In this document: piece by piece, positions 17,516 to 24,631 of the stretch
Layout of the letters: every line of letters begins with the position of its first letter
How positions within the stretch are numbered: the stretch's first letter is position 1
Assembly (NCBI GenBank): GCA_022844585.1
Contig: JALHLM010000005.1
Coordinates: 1-32,880, forward strand
Reading direction: 5' to 3'
DNA length: 32,880 nt
From: Pirellulales bacterium
GTDB lineage: Bacteria; Planctomycetota; Planctomycetia; Pirellulales; JALHLM01
The notes under the pieces: generated by a model
What the model was told of the DNA's origin: nothing
The model's input: only the letters and a program-made list of their open reading frames with translations
Database searches by the model: none
Position numbers and translations under genes: made by a program

Positions 17516-19779
17516 GAACGCTTCCTCTGTAGCTGTGCGAAACTGACTCGATCTCGTCGCGCCGGCGTGGCATTTCCTCCCGTTCCCTCAAGCGCGGCCC
17601 CCTGGATCGACGCGGCAACGGCCGCTCCGACAAGGCAGTCCAGCCAATGGTTATCCGCCCGCTCCGGGCGCAGCTTCCATTCGTCCACCGTCCGTCCTCG
17701 CCCTTCGGTCTTTACCCGATATTCACTTGTCAGATGTTCAGCCAGTAAGCGGTGCAGATCGGCGCGATCGCCGAAAAGGGACAAACAACCTCGGCCGCCC
17801 ATCGGTACAGCCAACCGGGCATGCACGAACGTCTTCCAGTAATTGGTGTCGAATACCGTGTGACGGACCGCCCGCTTGCCGGCGACGTTGGGCATCCGCC
17901 AGTTGTGGCCAATCCGGTCGCCGGGGCGGCGTTTGTACTCGGAGAACGGTTGGCTCGAAGCGCCGACGAAGTGACCGTGGCTCGGCATCACGATACCGGC
18001 ATGCGCCGACTGGCGGCAGAACTGGTAAACGACATCGGTCGACGAGCCCCAGTTCGCGTCGACCAGACAGCGCTCGATCCGTAGCATGGCCCCGTCGTCG
18101 CGACGCCATTCACGGTTTAGACGATCGCGGGTCAACCGATCGAGGCCGGCGTAGATCGCCCCTTCGAGGCCGCTGGCGGCCGTCACGATCGGAAGCGTCT
18201 GCCGCACGTCACGCAACGTGAAGTGCGCTCGCTTCTGATCCGGGTAGGTGCCGTAGTCAATCACGTAGCCAGTGAAATCGTCCTCCCAGGCCGCCACGAG
18301 GTAGAAGAGGATCGACGCCTGCACATCGACAAACATCGTCAAATGGCTGCAACCGATCGGAACATCACTGCGGCGCAATCGGTTGAATTTGGCCGCGATC
18401 TGATCGGCGGTGAGCTCGTCGTCTTGAGCAGTAGCCGCGGGTAATGGTTCGTTCTGATACTCCGCGAAGAACGCCGCTTCGTCTTGGAGCTTTAAGTTCA
18501 TCGCATGTTGAATCGCCGACAGCTCGTCGTGATTGAACCGTTCTGGCCAGGCAATGACCGCCCCCTCGTCCATCGCCTCGCGGTTGACACCATAGAAATC
18601 GGTGGCCTCCTCGCCATGTCGCTCCGCTCGCAGGCTCTCAGCGCGAACCTCGGCATATTGCTGCCATAGTTTCTCGTTGGCGGGAAAGGCGTAGACCATC
18701 TTGGTGCGCTGCCCGTTCCACTCTGGGTGCTTGTCGCGCGAAAGAATGTTGTCCGCCATGTCGCTCGGGCGGATCACGGTGCAGGGCATGATGCCGGAGA
18801 TTTTTTTCCCCGGGCCAGCGAGGCCGAGCACGGCACCAGCCAAGATGCTTTCGCGCGTCGCGCACTGCGACAGCGAACGTGCTGATTCGTCTGTCTGAGG
18901 ATCATCGAGCACGACGAGCGTCGGGCGCACCGTGTGACCGTCAGCACGCTTGTACTTCATACCGCGAATGCGTCCCGTGATCCCTGCCACCTTGATGATC
19001 GCGCCACTGGCCTTGCTGCCGGGCATTGTGGGAAGCACGATCTCCCGAGCGGTCCAACCGATGTGCGTGCGATCGCCCTGGTAAAGCTGCCCGTTACAAC
19101 GATTGGCGATGCCATCGAGCGCCTGAATCGGGAACATGACCTCCGGAAAGTCTTCGAGTAGAAGCTCGTTCCCGTCGAGCTCCATCTTGATCGACTCGAG
19201 CATGTCCATTGCGTGCCCTTCGTCCGAGCCGATAAGACAGACGAATTCGCGGTGGCCATAGAGCACCGACCAAATGCAGGCACACTCACAGATAGTCGTC
19301 TTGCCGGAACCACGCGGCATCGCCATCGCAAAGAGGCCGCCGCGTAGGACGGCCTCCTCGATCTTGGCGATGACTTTCAAGTGGTCCGATGACCAGGGCA
19401 GGTGGAACGTCAGCGGGAAGTAGGAATCGCAGAACAGCCGAAAATCGGAAGCGGCCTTGGCCTTTCGCTCCGGATTCACGATGTCTGGCAATTCACCGAT
19501 GTCCCGCCCAGCGATGGCGAGGGCGACGTTCCGTGCCCGGGCACGATCCTTCATCCGTTCGTAAGGATCGCCGCCCGGTTCCGGCTTAGGCGCGTGTCGC
19601 TCCGCGAAGAGCCAGGCGACGTAACGCAACAGATCAACGTGCCGCGCGTCACCGATACGCAGTCCCGCCCTTGTGCGATGGCGATGCAACTGCCGCTCGT
19701 TGATCACTTCGCCGAGCGGCGTCGAGTTCAACAAGCGGCAAAGCTCGCTGGGTCGCAGTTTGCGGGGATCATTCGCCAC
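17512..19779 (-). CDS. Phage terminase large subunit
   Basis: 755 aa; Walker A AMPRGSGKTT, Walker B-like LVVLDDPQ, nuclease-like C-terminal region; followed in operon order by the portal. Confidence 0.92.
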   Translation of the reverse strand: MANDPRKLRPSELCRLLNSTPLGEVINERQLHRHRTRAGLRIGDARHVDLLRYVAWLFAERHAPKPEPGGDPYERMKDRARARNVALAIAGRDIGELPDIVNPERKAKAASDFRLFCDSYFPLTFHLPWSSDHLKVIAKIEEAVLRGGLFAMAMPRGSGKTTICECACIWSVLYGHREFVCLIGSDEGHAMDMLESIKMELDGNELLLEDFPEVMFPIQALDGIANRCNGQLYQGDRTHIGWTAREIVLPTMPGSKASGAIIKVAGITGRIRGMKYKRADGHTVRPTLVVLDDPQTDESARSLSQCATRESILAGAVLGLAGPGKKISGIMPCTVIRPSDMADNILSRDKHPEWNGQRTKMVYAFPANEKLWQQYAEVRAESLRAERHGEEATDFYGVNREAMDEGAVIAWPERFNHDELSAIQHAMNLKLQDEAAFFAEYQNEPLPAATAQDDELTADQIAAKFNRLRRSDVPIGCSHLTMFVDVQASILFYLVAAWEDDFTGYVIDYGTYPDQKRAHFTLRDVRQTLPIVTAASGLEGAIYAGLDRLTRDRLNREWRRDDGAMLRIERCLVDANWGSSTDVVYQFCRQSAHAGIVMPSHGHFVGASSQPFSEYKRRPGDRIGHNWRMPNVAGKRAVRHTVFDTNYWKTFVHARLAVPMGGRGCLSLFGDRADLHRLLAEHLTSEYRVKTEGRGRTVDEWKLRPERADNHWLDCLVGAAVAASIQGAALEGTGGNATPARRDRVSFAQLQRKRS

Positions 19780-19993
19780 GCGCCATCTCCTTCACCAGCC
19801 ACGCGGCGAAATGGACCAGGTTCAGCGTGCCGTCTTGGTTCGTCGGCGCGCCCAGCACGACGTCCTGTTCCAGCATCTCGGCCGTGATGGCTTGGCCACT
19901 CGCGGCGCTCAACACGCGGGCGGCGTCCACCAATTGCAGCCGTAGCGGATTCATCGCGGAATGTAGCGAGTCGCTAGTTTTTTGGCCGGCCAT
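19769..19993 (-). CDS. Small terminase-subunit-like or hypothetical phage protein
   Basis: About 74 aa from MAGQKTSDSLHSAMNPLRLQLVDAARVL; 3' end overlaps the large terminase start. Confidence 0.55.
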   Translation of the reverse strand: MAGQKTSDSLHSAMNPLRLQLVDAARVLSAASGQAITAEMLEQDVVLGAPTNQDGTLNLVHFAAWLVKEMARGE

Positions 19994-20079
19994 GCTAAGG
20001 AGTTCTCGCTGAAAATAGTCACGAATTCTCGGCGGATTCAGCCGCAATTCGCTGGATGATTCCGCCCGTGCTGGTAGAT

Positions 20080-20106
20080 GTGTGACACACGCGAACGAGA
20101 TTCGCG
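20080..20106. promoter_or_regulatory. Paired palindromes in the divergent intergenic region
   Basis: GTGTG-A-CACAC (20080-20090) followed by CGCGAA-CGAGA-TTCGCG (20090-20106), between the minus terminase operon and the plus-strand operon. Confidence 0.45.
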
Positions 20107-20130
20107 ACCAACGAACGAAAGGCCCAAACG

Positions 20131-20451
20131 ATGCCCGCCAACGACGACCTCGACCCCGGGTACGACTTTGAGATCACTAAGACCACGCGCCGCGCCGCCG
20201 GCGCGGGCACCTGGGTGATTGGCCGGATCGCCGGATACCGCTTCGACGCCCTGGTCTTCCCCGAACACGCCGAATGCTCGGATTGGGAATTGGGCGAGAG
20301 CCGCATCTCGAAGCTTTGGTTGCAACGTAGCGCCGACCGCGCGACGGTCTTCAATTGGGATCGCGGGGCGGACATCGCCGCCGCAAGCGACGAAGTGCAA
20401 GCGATCGTCGACTTCCTGGCCGCGGGCCTCGCGGACCACCTCTACGCCTAA
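20131..20451 (+). CDS. Hypothetical small protein
   Basis: 106 aa, protein-like composition (GYDFEITKTTRRAAGAGTWVIGRIAGYRFDALVFPEHAE), first of four plus-strand genes. Confidence 0.65.
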   Translation: MPANDDLDPGYDFEITKTTRRAAGAGTWVIGRIAGYRFDALVFPEHAECSDWELGESRISKLWLQRSADRATVFNWDRGADIAAASDEVQAIVDFLAAGLADHLYA

Positions 20452-20474
20452 CCCCACGAACGGAACCCATCGCC

Positions 20475-20690
20475 ATGACCACCAACGACGAAACGCCCCG
20501 CACGTACAGCGGCCCGTTCTTGCGAACGCTGCATGTCCTGGAACGCACACTACGCCGCCATCTCGACGAATTGCACAAGATCGATTGCGAAGACGTGGAC
20601 GCCGCCGAAGCGATCGTGTTCGCCATCGAGGCCGCACAAACATCTCTCGACCACACGCAGGCAGTAAGACGCCAGCACCGATGCGACTAA
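20475..20690 (+). CDS. Hypothetical small protein
   Basis: 71 aa from ATG 20475 (MTTNDETPRTYSGPFLRTLHVLERTLRRHLDELHKIDCEDVDAAEAI). Confidence 0.6.
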   Translation: MTTNDETPRTYSGPFLRTLHVLERTLRRHLDELHKIDCEDVDAAEAIVFAIEAAQTSLDHTQAVRRQHRCD

Positions 20691-20751
20691 CGAGCCGGCC
20701 GAGTGGTCGGCTCATTTCATTTCTGTTCCCCGTTTCTGAAGGAGAACCAAT

Positions 20752-21093
20752 ATGGCTGCGAAGAAAACGACGACGAAGAAGAAGCCCTCGACAACGAAAA
20801 AGGCCAAGGTCGTTCCCGCGCCGAAGCCCCGCTCTGCGAAGGCCAAGCGCGAGGCCAAAGAGAAGAAGTTGAGCGCCCTCGACGCCGCGGCAAAGGTGCT
20901 CGCCGAAACTGGCGAACCGATGACGACGAAGGAACTCATCGACGCCATGGCCGCGAAGGGCTACTGGACGAGCCCCGGCGGGAAGACGCCAGAACGCACG
21001 TTGTACTCGGCGCTCGCTCGTGACGTCGAAGCCCGCGGCAAAGAGTCGCGGTTCAAGAAGGGTGAACGCGGCAAGTTCCTGGCCAACGCCTAA
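20752..21093 (+). CDS. Histone-H1-like Lys-rich tail plus HARE-HTH-like domain
   Basis: N-terminal KKTTTKKKPSTTKKAKVVPAPKPRSAKAKREAKEKK; C-terminal SALDAAAKVLAETGEPMTTKELIDAMAAKGYWTSPGGKTPERTLYSALARDVEARGKESRFKKGERGKFLA fits HARE-HTH; strong SD GAAGGAG. Confidence 0.8.
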   Translation: MAAKKTTTKKKPSTTKKAKVVPAPKPRSAKAKREAKEKKLSALDAAAKVLAETGEPMTTKELIDAMAAKGYWTSPGGKTPERTLYSALARDVEARGKESRFKKGERGKFLANA

Positions 21094-21101
21094 GCGGAGA
21101 G

Positions 21102-21278
21102 ATGACGATGCACGAACTTTCAGATGCCATCCGCCAGGTGACTGCCAAGGTCCAACGCGAAATCGATCAGGGGCGGCGATCCCGTTCGATCGATGCGGTC
21201 GACTTGGTCGAAGTGCTACTGGCGATCGCCGACCAGCTTGAACCGTTTGTTCCGGAGTCGAACGCAAAGACGCCCTAG
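21102..21278 (+). CDS. Hypothetical 58-aa protein
   Basis: ATG 21102 to TAG 21278 (MTMHELSDAIRQVTAKVQREIDQGRRSRSIDAVDLVEVLLAIADQLEPFVPESNAKTP), below the track length cutoff; preceded by GGAGAG. Confidence 0.5.
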   Translation: MTMHELSDAIRQVTAKVQREIDQGRRSRSIDAVDLVEVLLAIADQLEPFVPESNAKTP

Positions 21279-21404
21279 CGCCGCGGCCGCCAATAGGTGC
21301 GCCGCAAGACGACGCCCCACGTTTCGCACGTGCGGGCGTTTCGTCGTTGGTCGCTCGGCTTGCCAACCTCTCCGACCGGTCGCGAAACGGGCGAACGTAG
21401 GCGT

Positions 21405-22718
21405 TCACGTCGCCACCTCGGCGAGCGCCACGCGTTCGGCCTTCTTGCCGGTGAATTTTTCGAAGCGCTGCACGATGACGTCACAATAGAGCGCGTCGAG
21501 TTCCATCAGGTACGCCCGTCGGCCCGTCTGCTCGGCGGCGATCAACGTTGATCCACTGCCGCCAAATAGGTCCAACACATTCTCGCCCGGGCGCGACGAG
21601 TATTGCATCGCCCGCACTGCCAGCTCGACCGGTTTCTCGGTGAGATGCACCATCGACTGTGGGTTGACCTTCTTGATGCTCCAAACGTCGACGGCGTTGT
21701 TCGGCCCGAGGTAGAGATGGGCAGCGCCCTCTCGCCAACCGTAGAAGCACCACTCATGGTTGCCCATGAAATCCTTGCGGGTCAGAACTGGATGCTCCTT
21801 CACCCAGATGATAGCTTGTGAGAAGTAGAGCTCGCAGGCCTTCAGTACCGGCGGATAGTTCGCGCAGTTGGCATAACCGCCCCAGATGTAGAACCCTCTT
21901 CCCGGCGCGAGCACTCGGGCCATATTGCCAAACCAGGCAGAGAGCAGTTCGTCGAACGCAACATCGCTCACGAAGTCGTTTGCCAACGGTCGATCTTTGG
22001 CACGCAGCTTCTTCTGTGTCGGCTTGGACTTCTCCGGGTGGCGCGCCAGGTCGAGCGATTGATGGTGCTTGGGGCCGGCAAAGGAACTCAGGCCGGCGGC
22101 GATGGCGTTGTTCGAACGCGGCTCGACTTTGACGTTATACGGCGGGTCGCTATTCACGAGGTGGATCACAGCGCCGTCGAGCAACCGATCGACGTCATCC
22201 GGCTTGCTCGAATCGCCGCAGAGCAACCGGTGCTCCCCGAGAATCCACAAGTCGGCAGGCCGCGTGTTCGCTTGGTCCGGCGGCGCTGGCACATCGTCCG
22301 GATCGCACAGCCCGTCCTTCGCGGACGGATTGAGCAGCTTCAGGAGCTCGTCTTCGTAGAACCCCAGCAAACCGAGGTCGTAGTTCAGTGCCTGCAGCTC
22401 GCCCAACTCAATCGGCAGCAGGTCGTAGTTCCACTCGGCCAGCTCGGCCGTTTTGTTGTCGGCGATCCGGTACGCCTTGATCTGCTCGGGCGTCAGGTCT
22501 TTGGCGACATGGACCGGCACCTTTTCCAGGCCCAGGTGCTGGGCTGCCTTCCACCGCGTGTGCCCACAGATGATGACGCCCTCGGCGTCGACCACGATCG
22601 GCTGCCGGAAGCCAAACTCCCGGATGCTCGCCGCCACGGCAACGACAGCGTCGTCGTTGAGGCGAGGATTGCCGGCATAGGGCGTGATCTTGACAATCCG
22701 CCAGAGAGAGACTTGCAT
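21405..22718 (-). CDS. ParB-like nuclease domain-DNA methyltransferase fusion
   Basis: ParB N-terminus (IREFGFRQPIVVDAEGVIICGHTRWKAAQHLGLEKVPVHVA), DPPY motif (NSDPPYNVKVE), SAM-binding DLFGGSGSTLIAAEQTGRRAYLMELD. Confidence 0.92.
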   Translation of the reverse strand: MQVSLWRIVKITPYAGNPRLNDDAVVAVAASIREFGFRQPIVVDAEGVIICGHTRWKAAQHLGLEKVPVHVAKDLTPEQIKAYRIADNKTAELAEWNYDLLPIELGELQALNYDLGLLGFYEDELLKLLNPSAKDGLCDPDDVPAPPDQANTRPADLWILGEHRLLCGDSSKPDDVDRLLDGAVIHLVNSDPPYNVKVEPRSNNAIAAGLSSFAGPKHHQSLDLARHPEKSKPTQKKLRAKDRPLANDFVSDVAFDELLSAWFGNMARVLAPGRGFYIWGGYANCANYPPVLKACELYFSQAIIWVKEHPVLTRKDFMGNHEWCFYGWREGAAHLYLGPNNAVDVWSIKKVNPQSMVHLTEKPVELAVRAMQYSSRPGENVLDLFGGSGSTLIAAEQTGRRAYLMELDALYCDVIVQRFEKFTGKKAERVALAEVAT

Positions 22719-22828
22719 CGGAGTACCTGCGCAGAGGGATTCTCATGCTGGATACTCCGAGACGCGGAGTGCGGCCCTGGGAACCAAGGCGGCGGGCCGG
22801 GGGACCATGGAGACCGACCACTGGGGTG

Positions 22829-22843
22829 ATTATAACAATTGTT
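22829..22843 (-). promoter_or_regulatory. -10 element with overlapping palindrome upstream of the methyltransferase
   Basis: Minus-strand TATAAT (22829-22834) abutting the perfect 10-bp palindrome AACAATTGTT (22834-22843). No convincing -35. Confidence 0.4.
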
Positions 22844-23046
22844 GAAGCAAATTGAATCCAGTATGACCATGCTTACGCAGAACAGTTTGTCAGAAATGCC
22901 GTCTTATTGCCTGCGTCGGGATGCTGTGTTAGACGTGCCATGAGCAAACACCGGGGATACCGAAGTGGCGTCCCCAGCAAGTTTTCGCGAGCAATAATTC
23001 CTGGGATAGGCTGAGTAAGTCGCTTCCCCACACTCAGAGGTCTTTC

Positions 23047-24189
23047 GTGCCCACGCTTCCATTGGCCAGACGCGGAAAGAAACTTGTAAGCCGAAACTCG
23101 CTTGTCGAGTTTTCGTATTTCCCGACGTATCGAGGTGCTCGACGCGCAGGAATTCATACAAAAGTCTACACGACCGATGCATGGGCGGTAATCAAAGCAG
23201 CTGTTCGACAATCATGCCCAGCGATTGATCGACCAACAGCATCTGCCTTTGTAGATCAGGCAGAGGAGTTTTATCGTGCTGCTGCAAATGCACAGAGCCA
23301 CTACGGGCGGCCCCTCTTGCTCTACTACGCCTTCATGAATCTCGCCAAGGCCCTCTGTTTGCACAGGGGAAATCGCAGTGTGCTCGGCAAGTCGCAACAC
23401 GGATTGGAAGATGCCAACAACTCTGCAGCAGATCTGCTGAATGTAACATTAAATGCATATCCTTCTAACAACACCGTTCCTCCACCAAGGGGGCCTAAAA
23501 TCAATGTGTTTCATGAGTTCTTGGTTTCGGCAACTGGTACTGGCCTCGCCGCACAGGAGACGTACCTAATGCGAGATATTCTCGCATCCTCGTTAGTTGG
23601 CCATCGTCTATGGACCGAAGCGGCGAATTCTGAGGATCGGTTCCTCAAATTGGTCTCCATGGACATCATGCACGACAGCAATTCGAATACGCTTTGGCTT
23701 CGCGCCTCAATTAAGAACAGCAGCCTTTCAAAGAACGGATTGACACGAGCCAAGGTGACGAGCGATGGCTTCGGCCCCGGATGGAGGGCCGTCAGAATGA
23801 GGGGAAACACCGGCACCGAGCTGGCAGTTTGGGAGCAGTTGCAGCCTGTGACATTCTCGCATCGGCCGTCGGACGTGCTCGAACAGTTGGCAGACACTGC
23901 GCGGCGATTGTTCTACCGCTCGCTCACAACTTCAGAGCCTTTCCGAAGCTACTACGTTTATGTGCCGCCGACGGGCTTTTCCAAGCCTCGGCAGCTTGCC
24001 TCTCGATATATTCTTCTATTCTTTCTGGGATCAGTGACCCGATATCGTCCAGCCGATTTTGCTACTTACTTGGATGGAGAGTTCGGTCCCTTTCTGGCGG
24101 AATTTTTAGCCTCCGAGCCCGGCCAAGGGCTGTTTGAAATGGCATGTCTGTTTGTGAATCGTGAAGTTGTCAGCGTCGGACTTGCATGA
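23047..24189 (+). CDS. YaaC-like protein
   Basis: 380 aa from GTG; LLLYYAFMNLAKALC and C-terminal YILLFFLGSVTRYRPADFATYL resemble the YaaC family pattern; opposite strand to its neighbours. Confidence 0.6.
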   Translation: MPTLPLARRGKKLVSRNSLVEFSYFPTYRGARRAGIHTKVYTTDAWAVIKAAVRQSCPAIDRPTASAFVDQAEEFYRAAANAQSHYGRPLLLYYAFMNLAKALCLHRGNRSVLGKSQHGLEDANNSAADLLNVTLNAYPSNNTVPPPRGPKINVFHEFLVSATGTGLAAQETYLMRDILASSLVGHRLWTEAANSEDRFLKLVSMDIMHDSNSNTLWLRASIKNSSLSKNGLTRAKVTSDGFGPGWRAVRMRGNTGTELAVWEQLQPVTFSHRPSDVLEQLADTARRLFYRSLTTSEPFRSYYVYVPPTGFSKPRQLASRYILLFFLGSVTRYRPADFATYLDGEFGPFLAEFLASEPGQGLFEMACLFVNREVVSVGLA

Positions 24190-24208
24190 GACTTACTCGC
24201 ATTGTTCG

Positions 24209-24418
24209 CTAGGAGAATTCTGATCCCTCTGGGGCCTCAATCACAATTCGCCCTCGACGTCCTTTGCGGCCGACAAAGCGAACGACGATCTGCACGCCGT
24301 TGTACTCGACGACACGTGACTCGCCCTCGGAGTACCAGTCCACGCTGCGGCATGGCGGCCGCGCGCAGTCCCGCAACGGTGGACATTCGCAGTTCGCGCG
24401 GTTATCAGCGGGGGGCAT
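24209..24418 (-). CDS. Small Cys-rich protein with possible CsrA-like C-terminus
   Basis: 69 aa from ATG 24418 behind AGGAGGAG; C-terminal NGVQIVVRFVGRKGRRGRIVIEAPEGSEF resembles CsrA text ([26 protein letters not shown]). Confidence 0.5.
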   Translation of the reverse strand: MPPADNRANCECPPLRDCARPPCRSVDWYSEGESRVVEYNGVQIVVRFVGRKGRRGRIVIEAPEGSEFS

Positions 24419-24522
24419 CTTCTCCTCCTCAGGAATTCGGACAATCAAAACAAACTGTGCCTAACCCGGCGGCTGTTCCCGCGGGCGTCATCTGGCGACT
24501 TTTGCCCGGGAGGAACCATGGC

Positions 24523-24571
24523 GTGGCGACAGAACCTCAGTATTTGCCGTGATTTTCGGGGTTTCGTCGCC
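24523..24571. repeat. Imperfect inverted repeat, copy 1
   Basis: GTGGCGACAGAACC (24523-24536) ... GGGGTTTCGTCGCC (24558-24571). Confidence 0.6.
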
Positions 24572-24631
24572 GTCGCCAGTAACTTTTCATTGCGCAGTGC
24601 AAATAGCGGAAGAAAAAATGCGCGTTAGTTT

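Noticed and set aside
20755-20820. Low-complexity AAG/ACG repeat resembling a microsatellite
   Set aside because: Explained by the Lys/Thr-rich coding sequence of the HARE-HTH-like protein.
21283-21345. GC-rich partial inverted repeat between convergent genes (ACGACGCCCC...GGGCGTTTCGTCGT)
   Set aside because: Possible bidirectional terminator, but the arms pair only partially and there is no T run.
20038-21408. 456-aa minus-strand ORF
   Set aside because: Arg-rich low-quality translation antisense to four well-supported plus-strand genes; typical of high-GC shadow ORFs.
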